Assembly (NCBI GenBank): GCA_900769765.1 | Contig: CAAGHW010000046.1 | Location: 1-21,735 of the forward strand | DNA length: 21,735 nt | Reading direction: 5' to 3' | From: Bacteroidaceae bacterium | GTDB taxonomy: Bacteria; Bacteroidota; Bacteroidia; Bacteroidales; Bacteroidaceae | Shown: positions 7,580-14,131 of the stretch, piece after piece | How the letters are laid out: every line of letters begins with the position of its first letter | Position numbering within the stretch: position 1 is the stretch's first letter | Program-made: the position numbers and the translations under genes | Notes under the pieces: generated by a model | The model's database searches: none | What the model was told of the DNA's origin: nothing | The model's input: only the letters and a program-made list of their open reading frames with translations

Positions 7580-7620
7580 GTACCCGGCACCGTTGTACAG
7601 ATACGGGCCGGGTATCTTTT
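7580..7620 (+). terminator. hairpin terminator/attenuator after the capsid gene
   Basis: GTACCCGGC (7580-7588) pairs with GCCGGGTAT (7607-7615), with a G-T pair at the end, followed by CTTTT. Located 18 bp after the capsid stop, it probably reduces transcription into the downstream genes, as is common after highly expressed capsid genes. Confidence 0.7.
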
Positions 7621-7645
7621 GTCAAATATCTAAATTAAGGAATCA

Positions 7646-8083
7646 ATGAAAAAGAGAATTACATACGAAATTCATGGACAGATTGAGCGTAACTGTTATT
7701 TCCGCATAGGCAAGGCTCTGGTACGTATTGAATTCAGCGGTGGCTCGATAAATTCAACGGGTGTATATCCAGCGTTCTATGTAACGGAGAATGCACTCTT
7801 CCAGAAAGCTATCGAGAACAGTGAAATCTTCCGTAACGGCGAGATAAAGCGCGGCAAGGTGGAACTTATAAAAGAGCCGGGTGATGACGTGGTGCTTGAT
7901 GGCGGCGAGAACAATGCTGCTGCGGACGGCGTAAAGGTTTGCCCGGATGTCACCAATATGCAGCAGGCACGTACCCTCCTTATGAATCCACCTTATAATT
8001 GCTCTTTGGCGCAGTTGCAGAATAAGAATGCTGTAAGGGCTGTTGCGCAAGAACGGGGTGTCTCATTTCCTAATTGGCCATGA
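7646..8083 (+). CDS. small head-associated phage protein with SAP/HeH-like C-terminus
   Basis: This 145-residue protein is encoded between the capsid and adaptor genes. The N-terminal half is beta-rich with a segment (SGGSINSTGVYPAFYVTENALFQKAIENS) of a type seen in Bacteroidales prophage head or tail proteins. A linker of acidic and Ala/Asn residues (about 80-100) leads to a C-terminal helix-loop-helix (SLAQLQNKNAVRAVAQERG then FPNW) resembling the SAP/HeH fold, which often binds nucleic acid or other proteins. It could be a head decoration or head-tail joining protein; function is not established. Its stop overlaps the next start (ATGA at 8080-8083), so the two genes are translationally coupled. 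Confidence 0.65.
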   Translation: MKKRITYEIHGQIERNCYFRIGKALVRIEFSGGSINSTGVYPAFYVTENALFQKAIENSEIFRNGEIKRGKVELIKEPGDDVVLDGGENNAAADGVKVCPDVTNMQQARTLLMNPPYNCSLAQLQNKNAVRAVAQERGVSFPNWP

Positions 8084-8718
8084 TTGCAACTGCAGAACTG
8101 ATAAAGAAGGTGCGTTATCTCATAAACGAGACCGAAGACGATTCAGGTGTTTCGTTGATTACGGATGATATGCGTTCTATCGACGATACTATAATGGAAC
8201 TTTTGCCACAGGCTGTTGCCATTGTTCAGAAACAGAGCGACGGCAGGTATGTGAATGCAAGGGCTTTGTTGCCGCAGAATGCTGTTTTTCAGTTGACGGC
8301 AGAGGGTGTAGGCACAGTAACGCTTCCGTCGGATTTTGCCGAGCTTGTTTCGATAAGGCTAGATTCATGGAAGGTACCTTGTGTTGAAATATCTTCGCCT
8401 GATTCGGCCGAGGCTCTATATAAGTTCGAACGGAGCTATCGTCCTGCCTCTTCAAGGCCTGTATGTGTCGAGGATATTATGGGCGAGGGAAACAAGGTGC
8501 TGAAACTCTCTCCTTGTGCGGAGCAGGATTCTTTGAATCATTTTGTATATGAGGCGCGCTTTGATGTAGCCCAAGGGCTTGATATGTGTGACAGCCGTAT
8601 GGCCGATGCCGTTGCGTATGTATGTGCGGCATTGTTGTACAACGTGTTTGAACGTTATGATGCCGCGAAATCATTCATGTCGTTCGCAGCGGCTATTTGT
8701 GGAGAAAACAGAAAATAG
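8080..8718 (+). CDS. head-tail adaptor / tail-tubular-A-like protein
   Basis: The ATG at 8080 is used (212 aa) because it overlaps the previous stop as ATGA; a TTG at 8074 would add two residues. The protein resembles podovirus adaptor proteins (T7 gp11 / P22 gp4 class, crAss-like ring proteins). It has an N-terminal helix (TAELIKKVRYLINETED), a beta hairpin with 'LPSDFAELVSIRLDSWKVPC', and a C-terminal helical pair rich in Ala with 'MADAVAYVCAALLYNVFERYDAAKSF'. Such proteins form a 12-fold ring below the portal and hold the nozzle. The order adaptor then nozzle, with two lysis-type genes in between, fits this. The portal that the ring would dock to is missing from the element. Confidence 0.65.
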   Translation: MIATAELIKKVRYLINETEDDSGVSLITDDMRSIDDTIMELLPQAVAIVQKQSDGRYVNARALLPQNAVFQLTAEGVGTVTLPSDFAELVSIRLDSWKVPCVEISSPDSAEALYKFERSYRPASSRPVCVEDIMGEGNKVLKLSPCAEQDSLNHFVYEARFDVAQGLDMCDSRMADAVAYVCAALLYNVFERYDAAKSFMSFAAAICGENRK

Positions 8719-8728
8719 GAATTGGACT

Positions 8729-9196
8729 ATGGATGGAATGAAATTACTTGTTACATCTCTGCTTGCAAACATTGCAGGGTTGCTGTTTCCCATAAAGAAC
8801 GATATCTTCGGTCTTGTCCTGCTCTTTTGTGTCAACTTCTTTGTGGGGTTGTTGGCCGATGTAGGCAACCGTAAGGAGTGGAGCTTCCGTAAGGCATTCC
8901 GTTTCTTCCGCGATGCTGCGATATATTTTGTGATGGTTGCCTCCATTTATGTGCTAGGGAAATTGAAAGGGGAAGATGTAGCTGCCGTTCATTGTGTTTC
9001 ATTCATGATATATGTTGCAATATATTTCTATGGAACGAATATACTGCGCAACGCGCGGTTGATAACAAATGAACACAGCACGCTATATCGCATACTCGAT
9101 TTCCTGTATTACATAATGAGTCTTCGTGTTCTTGAGCGTTACACCTGTCTGAAAGATTATTTTGAATATGAGAAACATGATGAAAATTCTTGTTAG
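8729..9196 (+). CDS. holin-like small membrane protein
   Basis: The ATG at 8729 (155 aa) starts 10 bp after the adaptor stop; a longer open frame upstream overlaps the adaptor gene and is not used. Four hydrophobic segments are visible, at roughly residues 4-22, 26-44, 66-83 and 88-106, followed by a charged cytoplasmic tail (YTCLKDYFEYEKHDENS). Size, topology and position before a spanin-like gene fit a phage holin, which would permeabilise the inner membrane for lysis. No endolysin gene accompanies it. Membrane proteins of this length evolve quickly, so identity with a given holin family is not claimed. Confidence 0.6.
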   Translation: MDGMKLLVTSLLANIAGLLFPIKNDIFGLVLLFCVNFFVGLLADVGNRKEWSFRKAFRFFRDAAIYFVMVASIYVLGKLKGEDVAAVHCVSFMIYVAIYFYGTNILRNARLITNEHSTLYRILDFLYYIMSLRVLERYTCLKDYFEYEKHDENSC

Positions 9197-9548
9197 TCTC
9201 TTGGTGTTGCTTGTCGCCGGCTGCAAGGTGCAAGAGACAACGACAAACCGGATATCTACAAGCACGCACCATGCAGGCGTGCTTGTAGACAGTATAGCCT
9301 TGAGGGACAGCATTATTATTCGCGAAAGATGTGATACGGTATTCTTTACGAAATACAGCACTCTCTATAAGGAGCGTTTGCGTATAGATACAATAATAAA
9401 ATGTGATACGGTGTATGCCGAAAGGGTGGTGACTGTAAAGGAGAGGAACAGCTCGGGTTTGTTATGGTGGCTGCTTGTGCCTGTTATAGCCGTTCTGTGG
9501 AAGGTTGGTCTCTTTGACCTGTTGCGTAAATTGATAATAAAAAAATAA
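9168..9548 (+). CDS. small lipoprotein with C-terminal membrane anchor, unimolecular-spanin-like
   Basis: Starting from the ATG at 9168 the protein has 126 residues; ATGs at 9177 and 9180 are alternatives. A lipoprotein signal (ILVSLLVLLVAGC) puts the lipidated Cys at residue 19. A charged periplasmic region (RDSIIIRERCDTVFF, YKERLRIDTI, YAERVVTVKERN) follows, then a C-terminal transmembrane segment (LLWWLLVPVIAVLW) and a basic tail. An N-terminal lipid anchor plus a C-terminal transmembrane segment within about 130 residues is the architecture of u-spanins such as phage T1 gp11, which fuse inner and outer membranes in the last step of lysis. The gene overlaps the end of the holin-like gene. 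Other small phage lipoproteins could share this layout. Confidence 0.6.
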   Translation: MRNMMKILVSLLVLLVAGCKVQETTTNRISTSTHHAGVLVDSIALRDSIIIRERCDTVFFTKYSTLYKERLRIDTIIKCDTVYAERVVTVKERNSSGLLWWLLVPVIAVLWKVGLFDLLRKLIIKK

Positions 9549-9555
9549 AAAAGCT

Positions 9556-12423
9556 ATGCATAAGAATTTTTCGTTCAAAGGTGTCGTGCGCAGTAATGAC
9601 AATATTCTTGCCTACGAGGGGGAGTGTATGGAACTTGTCAATCTCAGAATGGTGAACGGCTCGCTGAAACCGATACCGGAAACAGAGATTAAGGCTGTGT
9701 TGCCCGAGAGATATTCCAGGATATATTGGCACGATAAGGCTTCGTACTATATCTGTATCAAAAGCGATATGCCCGACTGTATCTCTTTCTATGATTCGCA
9801 ATGGAATGCTTTGCTTGACGGCAATGGTGAAACCCTTGAATTCACTTTGCCCGGAAGGGTCAAATTCATCGAGTTCCTGGGTTATGTGGCAATATGCATG
9901 ACCGAAAAAGGTATAAACTATCTTCTTTTTGCCGATGGGACATACCGCTGGTTGGGAGAGGCTCCTCCAATACCCGAAATGTTGGTCAAGTTGGCATCAA
10001 AACGCTTTGGACTGACAACTGATACCACTTTTACACAAAGTTATGTCAATACAGATGTTTCATTGCTGTGGGCATATAACTCGCGCGGGTATTTCGATGA
10101 ATGCATATCCAACGCGAATAAAGAGGGGCATTATATCGACAGGGCATTGTTCCGCTTTGCGTTGCGTCTGTATGACGGCTCCTATATATATACTTCGCAC
10201 GTGATTTATGCAAGTGACGAAAACGAGATAGACGGTCTTGGGCGTGATGCGAAAAATATGGTCGCCTATCCGCTTAGCGAGAATGAGAATCAGGCGCGCT
10301 TTCAGGTGCGTGTGCTTGCGTTCAAGCCCACGTTTGAATTTCTTGATCTCGAACTTGAGAACTGGAGAGGGGTTATTGTCGGCATCGATGTGTTTACCAC
10401 CGGCTCGATAATGGGCAAAAAGATAGATACCGTAACAACAACCTTGCTCGATACTGAAAACAAACAATATGTGACCGAAAAATATGAGGTATATCGTGAC
10501 AAGAGTATCAACGAATTGTGGAATGATATAAACAATGCGTCATTGTTCTATAAGATAGCCGAATATGATATTGACGGAAAGGAGTTGACTGTCATTGATG
10601 ACGTATCGCAAGCAAATATCGTGTTACAGGATTCGTTGGCCGATTTTGAGCAAAAGACATTGTCGTCAATAGTTCCTGACTGTTGCTATATGTACAACAA
10701 CAGGCTGCATCTGGCTTCGTTGCGTGAGTTCCTGTTCAAAGGGTATGGCCGCTATTCTATGATGCCTGTTTGTGAAGAGAGTGCTGTCGTAGAGAAAATT
10801 ACGGTAATGACAAGAATCAAGACCCAGAACGGAATTTCGGTAGTTATCAATTCCTTTGATAATGTAAAGGTCGGTTATCAGGACGATACGTTCCAATTGC
10901 CGCCATTGCTGATGTATCCCGATTCCCGTGCCTTTGAAATGTGCGTGTTCATTCTTGATGAGGGTAAGACGTTTATGAAAACTTTTGACTTGATGCCGCA
11001 TAAATTCCTTAATCAGTCGCAATATCTTCATAAATGGTATTCGGGGTTTGAAGTGGATGTTGATGTTGTCTTTGCGAATGCCACGAATACGGCAGCCATA
11101 TCAAAAGAAGATATCCTGGACCTATTCAACGAAGAATTGGGTGTTCATGAGGTGATATATTCTTCGGCTACAGGCGGATGGACATATAAAGGCGGGGATT
11201 TTCCGCCTGATGAGTATAAGTCGTTGAGGATATTCCAGATTCCCCGTAACGTTACCGATGGAGACAAACTGGTATTTACCATAAAACGCGGTACTTCCGA
11301 TGCTACATTCCGCGATATCAATAATATTCCGTTCGATGATACGTGGCAACAGGTTGACAGTGTGGAGGAGTATAGTGAATCGAATATATACGAGGATAAA
11401 GAAAATGTCATAAAGGTTTCTTTGGTCGATAATCCTTTTATATTTCCGGCAAAGTCTACCTATGCCTTGTCACAAGGCAAAATTGTCGCCATTTCGACAA
11501 ATAGGACTGCAATGTCCGAAGGACAGTTTGGAGAACACCCCTTGTATATTTTTTCGAAAGAGGGAATACAGGTGATGTCGGTTGATGTCTCGGGAACTGT
11601 GGCTTACAGTAATATGTATCCGGTTTCTCATGAGATTTGTCAGAACCCGGATGTTGTCTGTGGCACGGATTCCGGTGTCCTGTTCCTGGGTGCACAGGGC
11701 GTTATGCTCATTGGCGGAAGCAGATGCGTCAGACTCTCTGTTGCAATGGATAACGACAGCAAGGAACTTGAAGCTGTCGAGCGTTCGGGAATAATAGGTA
11801 AAATTGCGGCATTGTATGGTATGGAGAGAGTGGTGGATACCACGAATTTTCTTGACTTTATGCGTACGGCTAAGGCCGGCCGTTTTCCCGAGAGCGGCGA
11901 GATGATGTTCTGTAATGAAAATTACAATTACACCCTCGTCTATTCCATGTCGGGGAATGTGTGGAGCAAGACAAGCGATGTCTTTGTAGGCTTTGTGAAT
12001 TCTGACGGCAAAAGCAGTATGTTCAGTCACGATGGAGTGAATACCTGCATACATGTTCCGGGAAATATCTTCACAGGCAAGAACCAGGTGCTGCTCGTGA
12101 CGCGTCCTTATGCCTTCGGAACAAAGTTGCCGAAACGTATAATGCAGTTGATGTTGCACGCATATCTGTCCAAACCTGAAAGCGGCGTGGATTCATCGCC
12201 TTTTGTTTCATGTTTCCTGCTTTGCAGTAACGATGGCGTACACTTCAAGCTTGCTGGCGGCTGTGAAAGGAGTGACGAAACACAAGATGTGGTTTTTCCG
12301 TATTTCCCTACCTGCTCTTATCGTTATTATATATTTGCATTGACCGGCGAGGTCAATTCTACAAGTATGATAACGGGGATTGAGATTGATATGAATCAGG
12401 CCTGGAGCAACAGGCTGAGATAA
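9556..12423 (+). CDS. tail nozzle / stabilisation protein (P22 gp10 / T7 gp12 / crAss muzzle type) candidate
   Basis: This 955-residue protein is the largest of the element. The N-terminus follows the layout typical of podovirus nozzle proteins: a line about the gene's own list of variables (YEGECMELVNLRMVNGSLKPIPE) and then repeated beta strands reading like propeller blades (RIYWHDKASYYICI, FIEFLGYVAICM, YRWLGEAPP). The middle and C-terminal parts are also beta-rich with repeated 'SQGKIVAIS', 'GVLFLGAQGVMLIGG' blades. P22 gp10, T7 gp12 and the crAss-like muzzle protein share this kind of design and form the exit channel of a short tail. The gene follows the adaptor and lysis-type genes and ends exactly at a strong terminator. 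No receptor-binding or tail-fibre gene follows, so this protein may also contact the host. Confidence 0.6.
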   Translation: MHKNFSFKGVVRSNDNILAYEGECMELVNLRMVNGSLKPIPETEIKAVLPERYSRIYWHDKASYYICIKSDMPDCISFYDSQWNALLDGNGETLEFTLPGRVKFIEFLGYVAICMTEKGINYLLFADGTYRWLGEAPPIPEMLVKLASKRFGLTTDTTFTQSYVNTDVSLLWAYNSRGYFDECISNANKEGHYIDRALFRFALRLYDGSYIYTSHVIYASDENEIDGLGRDAKNMVAYPLSENENQARFQVRVLAFKPTFEFLDLELENWRGVIVGIDVFTTGSIMGKKIDTVTTTLLDTENKQYVTEKYEVYRDKSINELWNDINNASLFYKIAEYDIDGKELTVIDDVSQANIVLQDSLADFEQKTLSSIVPDCCYMYNNRLHLASLREFLFKGYGRYSMMPVCEESAVVEKITVMTRIKTQNGISVVINSFDNVKVGYQDDTFQLPPLLMYPDSRAFEMCVFILDEGKTFMKTFDLMPHKFLNQSQYLHKWYSGFEVDVDVVFANATNTAAISKEDILDLFNEELGVHEVIYSSATGGWTYKGGDFPPDEYKSLRIFQIPRNVTDGDKLVFTIKRGTSDATFRDINNIPFDDTWQQVDSVEEYSESNIYEDKENVIKVSLVDNPFIFPAKSTYALSQGKIVAISTNRTAMSEGQFGEHPLYIFSKEGIQVMSVDVSGTVAYSNMYPVSHEICQNPDVVCGTDSGVLFLGAQGVMLIGGSRCVRLSVAMDNDSKELEAVERSGIIGKIAALYGMERVVDTTNFLDFMRTAKAGRFPESGEMMFCNENYNYTLVYSMSGNVWSKTSDVFVGFVNSDGKSSMFSHDGVNTCIHVPGNIFTGKNQVLLVTRPYAFGTKLPKRIMQLMLHAYLSKPESGVDSSPFVSCFLLCSNDGVHFKLAGGCERSDETQDVVFPYFPTCSYRYYIFALTGEVNSTSMITGIEIDMNQAWSNRLR

Positions 12424-12460
12424 ACAGAAGGCATCGTGAGATTCACGATGCCTTCTGTTT
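12422..12460. terminator. perfect bidirectional hairpin terminator between convergent operons
   Basis: An 18-bp perfect stem (12422-12439 with 12443-12460) and a 3-nt loop. On the plus strand it is followed by GTTTTCC after the stem's own TTT. The left arm begins inside the TAA stop of the nozzle gene and the right arm covers the last codons of the 66-aa gene on the other strand. It therefore ends both transcripts with no spare sequence. Confidence 0.9.
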
Positions 12461-12643
12461 GTTTTCCATCTCGTAACGCAATGATTTTTCGTGTTTGCTT
12501 ATGTAGATACTGCATTTGAAGAATATCGCCAATGATGTGACGAAGAGTATTGTCGGCACTGTTTTTACGAACAGCAATTCGGCTGTTCCCAACATTATGA
12601 TAAGACTGGCAAGCTGCAATGATAGTAATATTTTTGCATTCAT
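12443..12643 (-). CDS. 66-aa two-pass membrane protein
   Basis: A short protein with two hydrophobic segments (about residues 4-22, LLSLQLASLIIML, and 28-48, VPTILFVTSLAIFF) and a charged tail (ISKHEKSLRYEMENKQKAS). It starts 63 bp after the 123-aa gene and no separate promoter is visible, so it is likely the second gene of that operon. Its last codons form one arm of the shared terminator. Being transcribed together with the immunity region, it might act in exclusion or regulation of superinfection, but no motif supports a specific role. It could also be a chance open frame, although start context and topology are reasonable. Confidence 0.5.
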   Translation of the reverse strand: MNAKILLSLQLASLIIMLGTAELLFVKTVPTILFVTSLAIFFKCSIYISKHEKSLRYEMENKQKAS

Positions 12644-12706
12644 CGTTTTTTCTGTTTTTAGTATTTATAATCTGTTTTTTGATGTAAAAGGAGTCGGGGT
12701 TCTGTA

Positions 12707-13078
12707 TCAGAATTTCCAGTAGATAAGTTTTTCGGCATCAGGTATGTTGGTTCTCGTAATTAATGTCGCCTTTTCTATAACCTTGTTTTTTCTCATCAAC
12801 ACGACTTCGCCGATTACCTCTTCATCGGCAGGTGTAGGGTCCGATACAATCTTGATTTTATATCTGTTTGGCCCTATGTTTTTTTCCCGTTCTCTTAAGA
12901 AGGCATTGACAAAATCTTTATCAAGGTATTTCTCTTTGATTCTGTAGATTTCCACCAAGTTGCTCTGGTATTTCTCTTTTCGTCCTATCTCGAACTTTAT
13001 GAACTCGGTGAACTCCATAATTTTTTCAGCAAGCATCTCGTAAACATACCTGCAATTGTTAATTACTTTACTTCTCAT
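12707..13078 (-). CDS. 123-aa protein of the immunity region, unknown function
   Basis: I do not recognise a family. The first half is helical and charged (YVYEMLAEKIMEFTEFIKF, RKEKYQSNLVEIYRIKEKYL); the second half is predicted beta (NRYKIKIVSDPTPADEEVIGEVVLMRKNKVIEKATLI). There are no membrane segments. The gene is divergent from the repressor gene and probably transcribed from the operator-flanked promoter at 13200-13223. In a phage this is the position of an early regulator (Cro-, antirepressor- or excision-type). No helix-turn-helix is obvious, so such a role is only suggested by position. Confidence 0.65.
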   Translation of the reverse strand: MRSKVINNCRYVYEMLAEKIMEFTEFIKFEIGRKEKYQSNLVEIYRIKEKYLDKDFVNAFLREREKNIGPNRYKIKIVSDPTPADEEVIGEVVLMRKNKVIEKATLITRTNIPDAEKLIYWKF

Positions 13079-13113
13079 AGTAAATAAATTTTTAAAATTT
13101 TTGTGTTTTTCCG

Positions 13114-13127
13114 AATTGTGCTATTTT
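13114..13127 (+). repeat. 14-bp direct repeat AATTGTGCTATTTT, copy 1
   Basis: Identical to 13260-13273, 146 bp apart, both inside the gap between the 123-aa gene and the repressor gene. Copy 2 overlaps a possible -7 box for the repressor (TATTTTAG at 13268-13275). The repeat may be a second regulator's binding site or a duplicated promoter segment. Confidence 0.6.
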
Positions 13128-13199
13128 TGTCTACAAATGCATGATAATTCTGCTTTTTTGTGCATTTATAACCAAAAACAGTACGTTTTTTACATAAAA

Positions 13200-13223
13200 T
13201 AGCCATTTATGGCTACAAATATA
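13200..13223 (-). promoter_or_regulatory. perfect palindromic operator plus -7 box of the 123-aa/66-aa operon
   Basis: TAGCCATTTATGGCTA (13200-13215) is a perfect 7-bp inverted repeat with a 2-bp centre. Directly adjacent, the minus strand reads TATATTTG (13216-13223), an exact TAnnTTTG -7 box directed at the 123-aa gene, placing the operator at the transcription start. The leader would be about 130 nt. A near copy of the palindrome lies at 4867-4882. No clear -33 box was found. Confidence 0.65.
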
Positions 13224-13259
13224 GTTGTAAAATTTATAATCGAGCTGATGTTTTAGTCA

Positions 13260-13273
13260 AATTGTGCTATTTT
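13260..13273 (+). repeat. 14-bp direct repeat AATTGTGCTATTTT, copy 2
   Basis: Second exact copy of the repeat at 13114-13127, about 40 bp before the repressor start. It overlaps TATTTTAG, a one-mismatch version of TAnnTTTG, so it may be part of the repressor promoter. Confidence 0.6.
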
Positions 13274-13280
13274 AGATTGC

Positions 13281-13296
13281 GTCTAATTAATGGCTA
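13281..13296 (+). promoter_or_regulatory. half-operator just upstream of the repressor gene
   Basis: The right arm AATGGCTA of the palindrome recurs at 13289-13296, 19 bp before the ATG; the left arm is degenerate (3 of 8). It may be a weak autoregulatory site for the repressor. Confidence 0.35.
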
Positions 13297-13314
13297 TAAA
13301 TTGTGAATTGCGAT

Positions 13315-13947
13315 ATGAAAAAAGATAATATAAAAGAGAGGGTTTTGGCCGTGTTGAAGGCTAAAGGTCTTAACGTGAACAGGGCAAGCAAGTTGCTCGG
13401 AATGCCGCAGCGCACATTGAATCGTCAGGTTAATGAGGACGGCAAGATAGCAATGGAACTGTTGTATTCGATACTTGATAATTTCCCTGAAATATCTCCT
13501 CTTTGGCTTGTGATGGGAGAGGGTGAGATGTTGCGTGACAGCAACATCCAGCAAGAGTTCGTGGCAGCTCCCTTCTTCAGTGATATGCCTGTAAGTGCCG
13601 GTCTAAGGGATTGCTTTGATCCGTCAATGGAAAAGGCCAACGGATATATATCACTTCCCTCGCAGAACGCGAACTTTTATTTCCCTGTGTCGGGTACTTC
13701 AATGGAGCCCGAGATTTTTTCAGGTGATATAGTCGGGGTTGTGAGAGTGGGGCCGTATGACAAAATCTCTCCCGAGTCGATATATATGATTGTTACCAAC
13801 GAAAGCAGAATGATAAAACATTGTTATATAGATGAGAATAATCCCGAACTGTTGTGGTGTGTGTCGCCCAATTATCCCTCTTTCCCGATAAACAGAGCCG
13901 ATATATGTGCCATGTTCCGCGTGGTTTCGCGAATACAGTACTTCTGA
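13315..13947 (+). CDS. LexA/CI-like self-cleaving repressor (HTH + S24 peptidase)
   Basis: The ATG at 13315 (210 aa) is preferred to a GTG at 13303. The N-terminus (residues about 3-45, IKERVLAVLKAKG, NRASKLLGMPQRTLNRQV) is a helix-turn-helix. The C-terminal S24 domain has the cleavage dipeptide Ala95-Gly96 (PVSAG), the nucleophile Ser129 in PVSGTSMEP and a candidate general-base Lys168 (SRMIKH). The cleavage-to-Ser distance (34) equals that in LexA, and Ser-to-Lys (39) is close to LexA's 37. It is therefore expected to keep the element silent and to be inactivated by RecA-assisted self-cleavage after DNA damage. The matching palindromes at 13200-13215 and 4867-4882 are its probable operators. 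It is transcribed toward atpD and ended by the hairpin at 13981-14028. Confidence 0.9.
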   Translation: MKKDNIKERVLAVLKAKGLNVNRASKLLGMPQRTLNRQVNEDGKIAMELLYSILDNFPEISPLWLVMGEGEMLRDSNIQQEFVAAPFFSDMPVSAGLRDCFDPSMEKANGYISLPSQNANFYFPVSGTSMEPEIFSGDIVGVVRVGPYDKISPESIYMIVTNESRMIKHCYIDENNPELLWCVSPNYPSFPINRADICAMFRVVSRIQYF

Positions 13948-13980
13948 TGTGCTGGGTAAAAAGGGTGTTTCTCATAGCAA

Positions 13981-14028
13981 AAAACGGAGGTTGTGCCAAT
14001 GCGTGCATTACCTTCGTTTTATCTTTTT
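13981..14028 (+). terminator. terminator between the repressor and the atp operon
   Basis: AAAACGGAGGT (13981-13991) pairs with ACCTTCGTTTT (14010-14020), including one G-T pair; an inner AATGC/GCATT adds to the stem. It is followed by ATCTTTTTTA. It insulates the atp operon from element transcription. Confidence 0.8.
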
Positions 14029-14050
14029 TATAAATTCTTTATTGATAAAA

Positions 14051-14083
14051 AGTTAGGAAAAATGCTTTTTAATATTATCTTTG
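14051..14083 (+). promoter_or_regulatory. promoter of the ATP synthase operon
   Basis: TATCTTTG followed by C at 14076-14084 matches the Bacteroidota housekeeping -7 consensus exactly. A weak -33 (GTTAGG region, 14052-14057) lies about 19 bp upstream. Transcription should start near 14090, giving a leader of about 40 nt to the atpD ATG. The promoter lies only about 130 bp beyond the last gene of the element. Confidence 0.75.
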
Positions 14084-14131
14084 CAAAAGAGGTGTAGGTG
14101 ACACCTTTGTTTTTTTTGTTAAGAAATATTT

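Larger units (their letters stand above)
593..13947. mobile_element. compact integrated phage-like element (podovirus-like, portal-less)
   Basis: The approximate limits run from the hairpin after the integrase to the end of the repressor gene; true att sites were not resolved. The content is integrase, TerL, capsid candidate, adaptor, nozzle, holin-like and spanin-like proteins plus an S24 repressor, all intact and arranged in two divergent operons and an immunity module. Flanking genes are ordinary host genes (BspA-like protein and the atp operon). The set lacks any gene long enough for a typical portal besides those assigned, and lacks replication genes and an endolysin. Confidence 0.85.

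Noticed and set aside
8579..8728. An extended N-terminus for the holin-like gene
   Set aside because: It would overlap the adaptor gene by about 140 bp and adds a non-hydrophobic, Cys-rich leader; the ATG at 8729 gives normal spacing.
421..14087. TTTGCAAAA shared by the left arm (422-430) and the atpD promoter as an att core
   Set aside because: Nine bases, palindromic and part of a standard -7 box on the right side; chance is likely.
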